Shown: in pieces, positions 44,014-52,558 of the stretch
Layout of the letters: each line of letters begins with the position of its first letter
Numbering within the stretch: position 1 is the stretch's first letter
From: Streptomyces filamentosus
GTDB lineage: Bacteria; Actinomycetota; Actinomycetes; Streptomycetales; Streptomycetaceae
Assembly (NCBI RefSeq): GCF_014654895.1
Contig: NZ_BNBE01000003.1
Span: forward strand, 462,501-526,500
Length of the DNA stretch: 64,000 bases
Direction of reading: 5' to 3'
Notes under the pieces: generated by a model
The model's input: the letters and a program-made list of their open reading frames with translations, nothing else
The model's database searches: none
What the model was told of the DNA's origin: nothing
Translations under genes and position numbers: made by a program

Positions 44014-44913
44014 ATGCAGGGCACGGTCGACGGATTCAGCTACGGGATCGTCACGCCGGTGGCGGCCTTCCTCATGGCCTGTCTCGGCGGCGCCCTGGGG
44101 CTGAGATGCACGACCCGCTCGCTGCGCCACCGGGACTCCTTCAAGGCCGGCTGGCTCGCCCTCGGCTCCACCTCCATCGGCACCGGCATCTGGACGATGC
44201 ACTTCATCGCCATGATGGGCTTCACGGTCGAGCAGGCGCCCGTCGACTACGACCGGCCGATCACCTTCGCCAGCCTCGCCGTCGCCGTCGTCATGGTCGG
44301 CATCGGCATCTTCATCGTCGGCTACCGGGGCGCGACCGCGCTCACGCTCGTCACCGGCGGCACCATCACCGGCCTCGGCGTCGCCACCATGCACTACCTC
44401 GGCATGGCCGGGATGCGGCTGCCGGGCCGGATCGAGTACGACACCCTGACCGTCGCGCTCTCCGTGGTCATCGCGGTCGTCGCCGCCACCACCGCCCTCT
44501 GGGCCGCCGTCTCCGTCCACGGCTTCCTCGCCAGCCTCGGGGCCAGCCTCGTCATGGGCGTCGCCGTCAGCGGCATGCACTACACCGCCATGGCGGCCGT
44601 CAGCGTCCATCTGCACGGCGCCCGGCCCGCCACGGGCGCGGGGACCACCGCGAGCTCGCTGCTCCTGCCCATGCTGGTGGGGCCCGCCGTCTTCCTCATC
44701 CTGGCGGCCGTCGTCGTCATGTTCGACCCGCTGCTCGTCATGGGCGACCCCGACTGGCAGCGGACCCCGGCCCGCTCCCCGTACCGCCCCGGCGTCCCCG
44801 CGCCCCGGCACGTCCCCAGCTACGGCGAGCCCGCGAACTGGACCGCCCGCCCCGCGGGACGCGGCTCCCGGCGGGCCGTCCCGCGCGGCGGCCACCGCTC
44901 CCAGGACTGGTGA
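44014..44913 (+). CDS. MHYT-domain membrane protein
   Basis: 299 residues with seven predicted membrane helices. Three copies of the MHYT-type signature line up on the outer face: WTMHFIAMMGF, TMHYLGMAGM and SGMHYTAMAAV. The conserved Met/His residues are thought to bind copper and sense gases or redox. No GGDEF, EAL or kinase domain is attached, only a Pro/Arg-rich cytoplasmic tail of about 60 residues. It is therefore a stand-alone sensor or carrier. ATG at 44014. Confidence 0.9.
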   Translation: MQGTVDGFSYGIVTPVAAFLMACLGGALGLRCTTRSLRHRDSFKAGWLALGSTSIGTGIWTMHFIAMMGFTVEQAPVDYDRPITFASLAVAVVMVGIGIFIVGYRGATALTLVTGGTITGLGVATMHYLGMAGMRLPGRIEYDTLTVALSVVIAVVAATTALWAAVSVHGFLASLGASLVMGVAVSGMHYTAMAAVSVHLHGARPATGAGTTASSLLLPMLVGPAVFLILAAVVVMFDPLLVMGDPDWQRTPARSPYRPGVPAPRHVPSYGEPANWTARPAGRGSRRAVPRGGHRSQDW

Positions 44914-44944
44914 CCCGGCCGCCGCACGGCGATCACCCCCCCGA

Positions 44945-44967
44945 CTGTCGGTGCCGGGTCGTACGGT
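44945..44967 (+). promoter_or_regulatory. PafBC-type damage promoter of uvrB
   Basis: CTGTCGGTG, 8 nt, TACGGT. It matches TTGTCRGTG-N8-TANNNT at all but the first base. The -10 ends 6 nt before the uvrB ATG, so the transcript is predicted to be leaderless. No Shine-Dalgarno sequence is present. Confidence 0.7.
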
Positions 44968-44973
44968 GGTGGC

Positions 44974-47112
44974 ATGCGGCCCGTTTCCAAGATCGAACGT
45001 TCGGTGGCGCCCTTCGAGGTCGTCTCCCCCTTCCAGCCGAGCGGCGACCAGCCGGCGGCCATCGCCGAGCTGGACCGGCGCATCCGCGCCGGCGAGAAGG
45101 ACGTCGTCCTCCTCGGCGCCACCGGCACCGGCAAGTCGGCCACCACGGCCTGGATGATCGAGAAGCTCCAGCGCCCCACCCTGGTGATGGCGCCGAACAA
45201 GACCCTGGCCGCCCAGCTGGCGAACGAGTTCCGCGAGCTCCTGCCGAACAACGCGGTCGAGTACTTCGTCTCGTACTACGACTACTACCAGCCCGAGGCG
45301 TACGTCCCCCAGTCGGACACCTACATCGAGAAGGACTCCTCGATCAACGAGGAGGTCGAGCGGCTGCGCCACTCCGCGACCAACTCCCTGCTCACCCGCC
45401 GGGACGTCGTCGTGGTCGCCTCCGTCTCCTGCATCTACGGCCTCGGCACCCCGCAGGAGTACGTGGACCGCATGGTCCCGCTCAAGGTCGGCGACGAGAT
45501 CGACCGCGACCAGCTGCTGCGCCGCTTCGTCGACATCCAGTACACGCGCAACGACCTCGCCTTCACCCGGGGCACCTTCCGCGTCCGCGGCGACACCATC
45601 GAGATCTTCCCGGTGTACGAGGAGCTCGCCGTCCGCATCGAGATGTTCGGCGACGAGATCGAGGCCCTCTCCACCCTCCACCCGCTCACCGGCGAGATCA
45701 TCACCGAGGACCAGCAGCTCTACGTCTTCCCCGCCACCCACTACGTCGCCGGCCCCGAGCGCATGGAGCGGGCCGTCAACGACATCGAGCGCGAGCTCGA
45801 CCAGCGGCTGAAGGAGCTGGAGAAGCAGGGGAAGATGCTGGAGGCCCAGCGGCTCCGCATGCGCACCACCTACGACATCGAGATGATGCGCCAGATCGGC
45901 TCCTGCTCCGGCATCGAGAACTACTCGATGCACTTCGACGGCCGCGAGCCCGGCTCCCCGCCGAACACCCTCCTCGACTACTTCCCCGAGGACCTCCTCC
46001 TCGTCATCGACGAGTCGCACGTCACCGTGCCGCAGATCGGCGCCATGTACGAGGGCGACGCCTCCCGCAAGCGGACCCTCGTCGACCACGGCTTCCGGCT
46101 CCCCTCCGCCCTCGACAACCGCCCGCTGAAGTGGGAGGAGTTCCAGGACCGGATCGGCCAGACCGTCTACCTCTCCGCCACCCCCGGCACCTACGAGCTG
46201 TCCCGCTCCGACGGCTTCGTCGAGCAGATCATCCGCCCCACCGGCCTCGTCGACCCCGAGGTCGTCGTCAAGCCCACCGAGGGCCAGATCGACGACCTGG
46301 TCCACGAGATCCGGCTGCGCACCGAGCGTGACGAGCGCGTCCTGGTCACCACCCTCACCAAGAAGATGGCCGAGGACCTCACGGACTACTTCCTGGAGCT
46401 CGGCATCCAGGTCCGCTACCTCCACAGCGACGTGGACACCCTGCGCCGCATCGAGCTGCTGCGCGAGCTGCGCGCCGGCGAGTACGACGTCCTCGTCGGC
46501 ATCAACCTGCTCCGCGAGGGACTCGACCTGCCCGAGGTCTCCCTCGTCGCCATCCTCGACGCCGACAAGCAGGGCTTCCTGCGCTCCGGCACCTCCCTCA
46601 TCCAGACCATCGGCCGCGCCGCGCGCAACGTCTCCGGCCAGGTCCACATGTACGCCGACACCATCACGCCCGCGATGGCGCAGGCCATCGACGAGACCAA
46701 CCGGCGCCGCGAGAAGCAGGTCGCCTACAACAAGGAGCACGGGATCGACCCCCAGCCGCTCCGCAAGAAGATCAACGACATCGTCGCCACCATCGCGCGC
46801 GAGGAGGTCGACACCGAGCAGTTGCTCGGCACCGGCTACCGCCAGGCCAAGGAGGGCAAGGCGGCCAAGGCGCCGGTGCCCTCGCTGGCCCTGCACGCCC
46901 CGAAGGCCGGCAAGGCGGGCGCCAAGGGCGGCTCGACGCTGGAGCTGGGCGACCGGCCCGCCGCCGAACTGGCCGGGGTCATCGAGGAGATGACCGAGCG
47001 GATGCGCGCCGCCGCCGCCGAGCTGCAGTTCGAGGTGGCCGCCAGGCTGCGGGACGAGGTCGCCGAACTGAAGAAGGAGCTGCGCCAGATGAAGGAGGCG
47101 GGACTGGCGTGA
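44974..47112 (+). CDS. uvrB: Excinuclease ABC subunit B
   Basis: 712 residues. The damage-verification helicase of nucleotide excision repair: UvrA loads it and UvrC joins it for incision. Walker A is GATGTGKS (about 48-55). The beta-hairpin that probes the strand is in YYDYYQPEAYVPQSDTYIEKD, DESHVT is motif II, and the late helicase motifs include LLREGLDLPEV and QTIGRAARN. The C-terminal UVR motif (EMTERMRAAAAELQFEVAARLRDEVAEL) binds UvrC. ATG at 44974. The gene is monocistronic, with a PafBC-type promoter and a terminator. Confidence 0.97.
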   Translation: MRPVSKIERSVAPFEVVSPFQPSGDQPAAIAELDRRIRAGEKDVVLLGATGTGKSATTAWMIEKLQRPTLVMAPNKTLAAQLANEFRELLPNNAVEYFVSYYDYYQPEAYVPQSDTYIEKDSSINEEVERLRHSATNSLLTRRDVVVVASVSCIYGLGTPQEYVDRMVPLKVGDEIDRDQLLRRFVDIQYTRNDLAFTRGTFRVRGDTIEIFPVYEELAVRIEMFGDEIEALSTLHPLTGEIITEDQQLYVFPATHYVAGPERMERAVNDIERELDQRLKELEKQGKMLEAQRLRMRTTYDIEMMRQIGSCSGIENYSMHFDGREPGSPPNTLLDYFPEDLLLVIDESHVTVPQIGAMYEGDASRKRTLVDHGFRLPSALDNRPLKWEEFQDRIGQTVYLSATPGTYELSRSDGFVEQIIRPTGLVDPEVVVKPTEGQIDDLVHEIRLRTERDERVLVTTLTKKMAEDLTDYFLELGIQVRYLHSDVDTLRRIELLRELRAGEYDVLVGINLLREGLDLPEVSLVAILDADKQGFLRSGTSLIQTIGRAARNVSGQVHMYADTITPAMAQAIDETNRRREKQVAYNKEHGIDPQPLRKKINDIVATIAREEVDTEQLLGTGYRQAKEGKAAKAPVPSLALHAPKAGKAGAKGGSTLELGDRPAAELAGVIEEMTERMRAAAAELQFEVAARLRDEVAELKKELRQMKEAGLA

Positions 47113-47118
47113 CCCGTG

Positions 47119-47159
47119 GCGGCCCGGTGTGTTGCAAGAGCGACACAAAACCGGGCCGC
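47119..47159 (+). terminator. uvrB terminator
   Basis: A 10-bp outer stem (47119-47128 with 47150-47159), with a partly paired interior, starts 7 nt after the stop codon. It ends 10 nt before the terD promoter element. Confidence 0.7.
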
Positions 47160-47169
47160 GCCCGGCACG

Positions 47170-47192
47170 TTGTCGGTGGCCCTGCGTAGGGT
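47170..47192 (+). promoter_or_regulatory. Perfect PafBC-type damage promoter of terD
   Basis: TTGTCGGTG, 8 nt, TAGGGT, a full match to TTGTCRGTG-N8-TANNNT. The predicted start near 47199 leaves a 23-nt leader with GAGAGGGG before the GTG at 47222. Confidence 0.75.
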
Positions 47193-47221
47193 GCTGCCAC
47201 AACGACGAGAGGGGCAAGCGC

Positions 47222-47800
47222 GTGACGGTCAACATGACCAAGGGCCAGGCCATCAGCCTGGAGAAGAAGGGCGGGGGCAGCCTCACCCAGGTGCGGATGG
47301 GCCTCGGCTGGCAGGCCGCGCCGCGCCGGGGGCTCTTCGGTTCGCGCACCCGCGAGATCGACCTGGACGCGTCCGCGGTGCTCTTCGCCGAGAAGCAGCC
47401 GGTGGACGTGGTCTTCTTCCGTCACCTGGTCAGCGACGACGGCTCCGTCCGCCACACCGGGGACAACCTCGTGGGCGGCGTGGGCCAGGGCGGCGACGAC
47501 GAGGCCATCCTCGTCGACCTCCAGCGGGTGCCCGTCCACATCGACCAGATCGTCTTCACGGTGAACTCCTTCACCGGGCAGACCTTCCAGGAGGTGCAGA
47601 ACGCCTTCTGCCGGCTCGTCGACGAGACGAACGGCCAGGAGCTCGCGCGCTACACCCTCGACGGAGGCGGCCAGTACACCGCGCAGATCATGGCGAAGGT
47701 GCACCGGGCCGGCGCGGGCTGGCAGATGACGGCCCTGGGCAGCGCGGCCAACGGCCGCACCTTCCAGGACCTGATGCCGGCGATCCTGCCGCACCTGTAG
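47222..47800 (+). CDS. terD: TerD family tellurite/stress resistance protein
   Basis: 192 residues, start GTG at 47222 with GAGAGGGG upstream. The TerD/TerZ calcium-binding beta-sandwich is recognisable by the start MTKGQAISLEKKGG, GLGWQ, DASAVLF, VFFRHLVSDDGSVRHTGDNLVGG and the acidic pair DDE. TerD proteins bind calcium, associate with membranes and are tied to resistance to tellurite and DNA-damaging agents. The perfect damage-type promoter just upstream supports the DNA-damage role here. A strong terminator follows, so it is not an operon with the second TerD gene. Confidence 0.95.
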   Translation: MTVNMTKGQAISLEKKGGGSLTQVRMGLGWQAAPRRGLFGSRTREIDLDASAVLFAEKQPVDVVFFRHLVSDDGSVRHTGDNLVGGVGQGGDDEAILVDLQRVPVHIDQIVFTVNSFTGQTFQEVQNAFCRLVDETNGQELARYTLDGGGQYTAQIMAKVHRAGAGWQMTALGSAANGRTFQDLMPAILPHL

Positions 47801-47844
47801 GCGGACCGCGGGACCGGCTCCCCGGCCCCGCCGCCGCGCCACCG

Positions 47845-47878
47845 CAGCTCCCGACGGGCACCGGCCCGTCGGGAGCTG
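47845..47878 (+). terminator. terD terminator
   Basis: A perfect 15-bp stem (47845-47859 with 47864-47878) with a 4-nt loop starts 44 nt after the terD stop. Confidence 0.85.
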
Positions 47879-47881
47879 CCC

Positions 47882-47955
47882 CGCATGACCGCATGGCCGC
47901 GTGGTCGTGCGGTCGCACGACTGCACGACCGCGCGGTCGCACGACCGTGTGACAG
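47882..47955. repeat. Short palindromic tandem repeats upstream of the second TerD gene
   Basis: A run of near-repeats of GACCGC/GCACGACC. The best hairpin is an 8-bp stem, GTCGTGCG (47904-47911) with CGCACGAC (47914-47921) around GT. Several alternative foldings are possible. It may be a leader structure or binding array for the gene starting at 47987. Confidence 0.55.
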
Positions 47956-47986
47956 AGCCGAAGCGCCGAGGGGAAACAGAGTCCAG

Positions 47987-49891
47987 ATGACGGCCGAGCT
48001 GGTCCGGGGGCAGAACCACCCCCTGCCCGACACCCGACTCGAACTCCGGGTGTCCGCCGGACACCCGGTCGTCGCCGGGGCCACCCTCGGCGACGAGCAG
48101 GGCCGGGTCGCCGGAGCCGAGTGGATCGCCCACCCGGGCGCCCCGGTACGGCCCGGGATCGAGGTGACCGGTGACGTCGCGGCCGAGCACCGCATCGCCG
48201 TGGACCTCGCGGCCCTCCCGGACACCGTCCACCGGCTCTCCCTGCTGCTCGCCCTGCCGCCCGGAGCGGGCGGCCCGGTCCGCTTCGGCACCGCCGCCGC
48301 CCCCTTCGTGTCCGTCACCGGCCCGGAGGGCGCCGCCGTCGCCACGTACACCATCACCGGCCTCGACCGGGAGTCCGCCGTCGTCGCCCTGGAGCTCTAC
48401 CGCCGCCAGGGCGTCTGGAAGGTCCGCGCGGTCGGGCAGGGGTACGAGGGCGGGCTCGCCGACCTCCTCGCCGACCAGGGCGCCCCGGCCGCCGCCGACC
48501 TCGCCGCCGCCGTCCTGGACGCGGCAGGACCCGCCGTCCCCGCGCCCCCGGTGGCGCCTCCTCCCACGGCCCCCGAGACCGCCCCCGCCGGTGTCCCCGC
48601 GGACGCTTCCGCCGACGCCTCCGCGACGACCGCCATCAGCTACGCCCACCCGGGCCGCCGCCCCGCCCCGGGGCCCGCCGCGCCCGCGTCCGGGCCGGAC
48701 ACGGGCCCCGGAGCCGTACCGCCGCAGGCCGGACCGGCCGGGCAGGCCGAGGCGCGTCCGGCGCCCGTCGCCGGGGACGCCACCGGCTGGACCATGGACG
48801 AGCGGCTCTACAACCAGGTGTGGGGCATGTTCGAGGACCTGGCCCGGAGCGTCGCCGCCTACCGCAGCGCCCGCGACTTCGCCGACCACCGCCTCGACCG
48901 CGCGATCGACGAGGTCCTCGCCGACCCGGGCGCCCGGGTCGGCGGCGCGGGGGACGCCGCACGGGCCGCCGCCCGCGCCACCCACGACGAACTGATGGGC
49001 CGCGCCCAGGAGGCCCTCGACCGGGACCTCGCGCAGCTCACCGCGGAGTCCGAGGTCGTCGAACCGGCCCTGCCCGTCGCCTACGCCCGCTGGGACAACC
49101 CCGTCTGGCACGCCTACCGGACCCCGGAGGAGCCCCCGATGGCGGTCCGCCTCGGCGACCTCCACCTGCCCGAGCGGACCGGCCTCCGGATCCCCTTCCT
49201 CGTCCGCCTCCCGCTGGAGCGCGGCCTGTGGGTGGACTCGGGGCCCGGCCGGACCTCGGCGGCCGGCCTGCTCGACGAGGCCGAACTGCGCCGGCTCGCC
49301 CTGGACAGCGCCGTGGCGCACACCGCCCGGCTGCTCGCCGCCCACCCCGCGGGCGCCCTCACCGTCCACGTGCTCGACCCGGCCGACGGCGGGGCCGCCG
49401 CCTTCGCGCCGCTCGTCGAGACCGGTGTCCTGGCCGCCCCGCCGGCCCGGGGCGCGGCCGGGGTCGCCGCCACCCTCGCCCAGCTCACCGAGCGGGTGGA
49501 CCTGCTCCAGATGGCGGTGCGCGGCGACGCCTCCGAGGACCTGCCGCCCGGCTTCGACCTGTCGCGCCAACTGCTCGTGGTCCACGACTTCCCGCACGGC
49601 TTCGACGACCGGGCCGTCACGCGGCTGCGCTACCTCGCCGACGAGGGCCCCTCCGTCGGCGTCCACCTGCTGATGGTCGCCGACCGGGCGGACGCCGCCG
49701 CGTACGGGCCGGTGCTCGACCCGCTGTGGCGCTCGCTGCTCCGGCTCACCCCGGTGCCCGACGACCACCTCGCCGACCCGTGGGTCGGGCACGCCTGGAC
49801 GTACGAGCCGCCGACGGTCCCGCCGGGCAGCGCGGTGCTCTGGCAGGTGCTCGGACAGGTCGCGGAGGCCCGCCGGAGGAATCTCGACTGA
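47987..49891 (+). CDS. Large TerD-domain protein
   Basis: 634 residues from the ATG at 47987, preceded by GAGGGGAAA. The N-terminal 170 or so residues are a TerD-type domain (MTAELVRGQNHPL, EVTGDVAAEHRIAVDLAALPDTVHRLSLLLAL, VALELYRRQGVWKVRAVGQGYEGGLADLL). A Pro/Ala-rich linker follows (about 175-255), then a helical region starting MDERLYNQVWGMFEDLARSVAAYRSARDFA. The C-terminal alpha/beta domain (about 350-634) resembles the FtsK/ATPase-like part of related streptomycete proteins but lacks a clear Walker A. Probably a cytoplasmic partner in the Ter stress system. Confidence 0.83.
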   Translation: MTAELVRGQNHPLPDTRLELRVSAGHPVVAGATLGDEQGRVAGAEWIAHPGAPVRPGIEVTGDVAAEHRIAVDLAALPDTVHRLSLLLALPPGAGGPVRFGTAAAPFVSVTGPEGAAVATYTITGLDRESAVVALELYRRQGVWKVRAVGQGYEGGLADLLADQGAPAAADLAAAVLDAAGPAVPAPPVAPPPTAPETAPAGVPADASADASATTAISYAHPGRRPAPGPAAPASGPDTGPGAVPPQAGPAGQAEARPAPVAGDATGWTMDERLYNQVWGMFEDLARSVAAYRSARDFADHRLDRAIDEVLADPGARVGGAGDAARAAARATHDELMGRAQEALDRDLAQLTAESEVVEPALPVAYARWDNPVWHAYRTPEEPPMAVRLGDLHLPERTGLRIPFLVRLPLERGLWVDSGPGRTSAAGLLDEAELRRLALDSAVAHTARLLAAHPAGALTVHVLDPADGGAAAFAPLVETGVLAAPPARGAAGVAATLAQLTERVDLLQMAVRGDASEDLPPGFDLSRQLLVVHDFPHGFDDRAVTRLRYLADEGPSVGVHLLMVADRADAAAYGPVLDPLWRSLLRLTPVPDDHLADPWVGHAWTYEPPTVPPGSAVLWQVLGQVAEARRRNLD

Positions 49892-49932
49892 CCCGCTCCG
49901 ACCTGGGGTTTTGGGCCCTCTTTACCCTTCTC

Positions 49933-49962
49933 TTTACCTTCTCTTGGTTCTTCGGGTAGTCT
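49933..49962 (+). promoter_or_regulatory. terC promoter
   Basis: TTTACC and TAGTCT are separated by 18 nt inside a pyrimidine-rich, A+T-richer stretch. The predicted start, near 49969, falls just before the first base of the riboswitch P1 stem at 49972, which supports both calls. Confidence 0.55.
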
Positions 49963-49971
49963 TTTGCGTGC

Positions 49972-50087
49972 GGAGGGGAGTACTCCCCATGCGCGGCGTA
50001 CCCGTCAGTACGGACGGATCAAGGACATCCGGTCCCGGGGCGTCGGCCCGGCGGTCGCGCGAGCGGCCCCGGGTGGAAGAGACCTCC
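49972..50087 (+). promoter_or_regulatory. yybP-ykoY manganese riboswitch upstream of terC
   Basis: The conserved 5' block GGAGGGGAGUA (49972-49982) and 3' block AAGAGACCUCC (50077-50087) match the paired hallmarks of this family. GGAGG and CCUCC form P1, GGGAGUA is the L1 core and AGACC the L3 core that bind Mn2+. Between them are several G+C-rich hairpins. CCTCCGGC (50083-50090), which includes the 3' strand of P1, is also perfectly complementary to the terC ribosome-binding segment GCCGGAGG (50121-50128). Forming P1 with metal would free the ribosome-binding site. The apparent 40-codon frame starting at 49989 lies inside this structure and is not thought to be a gene. Confidence 0.85.
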
Positions 50088-50132
50088 GGCAGCGACGACG
50101 CTGATCAGTAGCCGTACGAAGCCGGAGGCGCA

Positions 50133-51146
50133 GTGGACGTTTCGATGACCATCTGGGTGCTGACCATTCTCGGTCTGTGCGCCCTCATCGCGGTCGACTT
50201 CTTCATCGGGCGCAAGCCCCATGAGGTGTCGATCAAGGAAGCCGGGATCTGGACGGTCGTCTGGATCGTGCTGGCGGTGCTCTTCGGCATCGGCGTCACG
50301 ATCTGGGGCGGCGGCCAGGCGGGCGGCGAGTTCTTCGCCGGCTTCATCACGGAGAAGTCGCTCAGCGTCGACAACCTCTTCGTCTTCATCCTGATCATGG
50401 CGAAGTTCTCCGTGCCGACCCACCTCCAGCAGCGGGTGCTGCTGTTCGGCGTGCTCATCGCCCTCGTCCTGCGGGCGATCTTCATCGCGGCGGGCGCCGC
50501 GATCATCGCCAGCTTCTCCTGGGTCTTCTACCTCTTCGGCGCCTTCCTCATCTACACCGCCTGGAAGCTCGTCAAGGAGGCCATGGCGGACGAGGAGGAG
50601 GACGACTGGGACGAGAACCGCCTGCTGAAGTCCATCGAGAAGAAGTTCGGCGTCGCGGACCGCTACCACGGCACCAAGCTCTTCATCGTGCAGAGCGGCA
50701 AGAAGGTCATGACGCCGCTCCTGGTCGTCATGCTCGCCATCGGCATGACCGACGTGCTGTTCGCGATGGACTCGATCCCCGCGATCTTCGGCCTCACCCA
50801 GGACCCGTACATCGTCTTCACCGCGAACGCCTTCGCGCTGATGGGTCTGCGCCAGCTGTACTTCCTCATCGGCGGCCTGCTCAAGAAGCTGGTCCACCTC
50901 AGCTACGGCCTGTCGGTGATCCTCGGCTTCATCGGCGTCAAGCTGGTCCTGCACGCGATGCACGAGTCCGGCCTGCACGTGCCGGAGATCTCCATCCCGG
51001 TCTCCCTGGCCGTCATCTGCGGCGTGCTGGTCCTCACCACCGTCACCAGCCTGATCGCCTCCAAGCGGCAGTCCGAGAAGGCGGCGCTGGAAGCCGCCGA
51101 GAAGGACAGCGGGAAGAGCAGCGAGAAGGACGGCGTGGAGGCCTGA
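50133..51146 (+). CDS. terC: TerC family integral membrane metal exporter
   Basis: 337 residues, GTG at 50133 with GCCGGAGG 4 nt upstream. An ATG at 50145 is less well placed. It has about nine membrane helices. The conserved acidic blocks are LIAVDFFIGRKPHEVSIKEA, ITEKSLSVDNLFVFILIM (N/D/E residues of the ion path) and the mirror copy VLFAMDSIPAIFGLTQDPYIVF. TerC/Alx proteins export manganese and also help metallate secreted enzymes. The Mn2+ riboswitch upstream fits a manganese efflux role, which would protect against metal excess. The C-terminal 35 residues are a charged cytoplasmic tail. Ends at a terminator shared with the convergent MFS gene. Confidence 0.95.
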   Translation: MDVSMTIWVLTILGLCALIAVDFFIGRKPHEVSIKEAGIWTVVWIVLAVLFGIGVTIWGGGQAGGEFFAGFITEKSLSVDNLFVFILIMAKFSVPTHLQQRVLLFGVLIALVLRAIFIAAGAAIIASFSWVFYLFGAFLIYTAWKLVKEAMADEEEDDWDENRLLKSIEKKFGVADRYHGTKLFIVQSGKKVMTPLLVVMLAIGMTDVLFAMDSIPAIFGLTQDPYIVFTANAFALMGLRQLYFLIGGLLKKLVHLSYGLSVILGFIGVKLVLHAMHESGLHVPEISIPVSLAVICGVLVLTTVTSLIASKRQSEKAALEAAEKDSGKSSEKDGVEA

Positions 51147-51168
51147 GGCTCCGCCCCCTTTCGTACGA

Positions 51169-51198
51169 CGGCCGGTCCGGGAGCCCCCGGGCCGGCCG
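51169..51198. terminator. Bidirectional terminator between terC and the MFS gene
   Basis: An outer 7-bp stem (51169-51175 with 51192-51198) and an inner CCGGG/CCCGG stem (51177-51181 with 51186-51190) form one hairpin between convergent genes. Confidence 0.7.
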
Positions 51199-51220
51199 CC
51201 GCCGTCCGCACCCCGGCCCG

Positions 51221-52558
51221 TCAGGCGGGCGCGGCCTCCGCCGCCTCCTCGGGGCGGCGCTCCGGCAGGGTCTCCGGCAGCAGCGCGAAGCAGCCCAGGC
51301 TCACCAGGGCCACCACCGTCAGATAGGCCGCCACCCCCCACGGCGGGCCCGAACCGCCCTCCGAGAGCGCGGTGGCCACGATCGGCGTCAGGGCGCCGCC
51401 GAGCACCCCGGCCAGGTTGTAGCCCACCGCCGCGCCCGTGCAGCGCACCCGGGGCTCGTACAGCTCCGGCAGGTACGCGGCGACCACCGAGAACATCGTG
51501 ATGAAGGCGAGCAGCGCGCCCAGGAGGCCCAGGAACATCAGCAGCGGCTGCCGGGTGTGCAGCAGCGCCACCATCGGGAACATCCACAGCGCGGCCCCCG
51601 CGCACCCCGCCAGACAGAGCGGCCTGCGCCCCCAGCGGTCGCCCAGCAGCGCCAGGAAGGGCGTCGCGGCGCCCTTCACCGCCACCGCCGCCATCACGCA
51701 CACCAGCATCACCGTGCTGCTCACCCCGAGCCGCTCGGTGCCGTAGGCCAGGGCCCAGGTGGAGACCGTGTAGAAGATCGCGTACCCCACGGCGAGGGCC
51801 CCGGCGGTCAGCATCACCAGCCGCCAGTGGCCGCGCGCGACCTCGGCGAGCGGGGCGTTCGCCCGCTGCCCGGCCGCGGACAGCTCCTCGAACTGCGGGG
51901 TCTCCGCGAGCGAGGAGCGCAGCAGCAGTCCGGCGGCGGCGAGCACCCCCGCCGCCCAGAACGGCACCCGCCAGCCCCAGGACCGGAAGTCGGCGTCGCT
52001 CAGTCCGGCGGTGAGGGCGAGCATCACGCCGTTCGCCAGGAGGAAGCCGACCGCCGGGCCGATCTGCGGGAAGCTCGCCCACAGCGCGCGGCGGTGCGGC
52101 GGGGCGTGCTCGGCGGTCAGCAGCACCGCCCCGCCCCACTCGCCGCCCAGCCCGAGGCCCTGGAGGAAGCGCAGCAGGAGCAGCAGCAGGGGAGCGGCGA
52201 CGCCGATCGCGTCGTACGTGGGGACGCAGCCGACCGCGACGGTGGCGCAGCCGGTGAGCAGCAGCGAGGCGAAGAGCACCGGCCGGCGCCCGTGCCGGTC
52301 CCCGACGTGCCCGAAGAGGACCGAGCCCAGGGGGCGGGAGAGGAAGCCGACGGCGAAGGTGCCGAAGGCGGCGAGGGTCCCCGCGAGCGGGGAGAAGGTC
52401 GGGAAGAAGAGCGGCCCCAGGACGAGGGCGGCGGCCGTCCCGTACACGAAGAAGTCGAAGAACTCGATGGCGGTGCCGACGAGCGAGGCGGCGGCGAGCC
52501 GGGGCATCGAGGGCGTGCTGCGGGCCGTCGGCGGCGACGGAGCGTGACTGTGGCGCAT
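51221..52558 (-). CDS. MFS transporter, metabolite:H+ symporter (MHS) type
   Basis: 445 residues, twelve predicted membrane helices. The signature of the MHS branch (ProP, KgtP, ShiA) is clear: GTAIEFFDFFVYGTAAALV in helix 1, GHVGDRHGRRPVL in loop 2-3, and LRFLQGLGLGGEWGGAVLL in helix 4. These import osmolytes or organic acids with protons. The substrate here cannot be told. ATG at 52558. No clear operon partner. Confidence 0.9.
   Translation of the reverse strand: MRHSHAPSPPTARSTPSMPRLAAASLVGTAIEFFDFFVYGTAAALVLGPLFFPTFSPLAGTLAAFGTFAVGFLSRPLGSVLFGHVGDRHGRRPVLFASLLLTGCATVAVGCVPTYDAIGVAAPLLLLLLRFLQGLGLGGEWGGAVLLTAEHAPPHRRALWASFPQIGPAVGFLLANGVMLALTAGLSDADFRSWGWRVPFWAAGVLAAAGLLLRSSLAETPQFEELSAAGQRANAPLAEVARGHWRLVMLTAGALAVGYAIFYTVSTWALAYGTERLGVSSTVMLVCVMAAVAVKGAATPFLALLGDRWGRRPLCLAGCAGAALWMFPMVALLHTRQPLLMFLGLLGALLAFITMFSVVAAYLPELYEPRVRCTGAAVGYNLAGVLGGALTPIVATALSEGGSGPPWGVAAYLTVVALVSLGCFALLPETLPERRPEEAAEAAPA

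Noticed and set aside
49989..50111. 40-codon ORF upstream of terC
   Set aside because: It lies entirely inside the predicted manganese riboswitch, and its apparent ribosome-binding site is part of the conserved riboswitch core.
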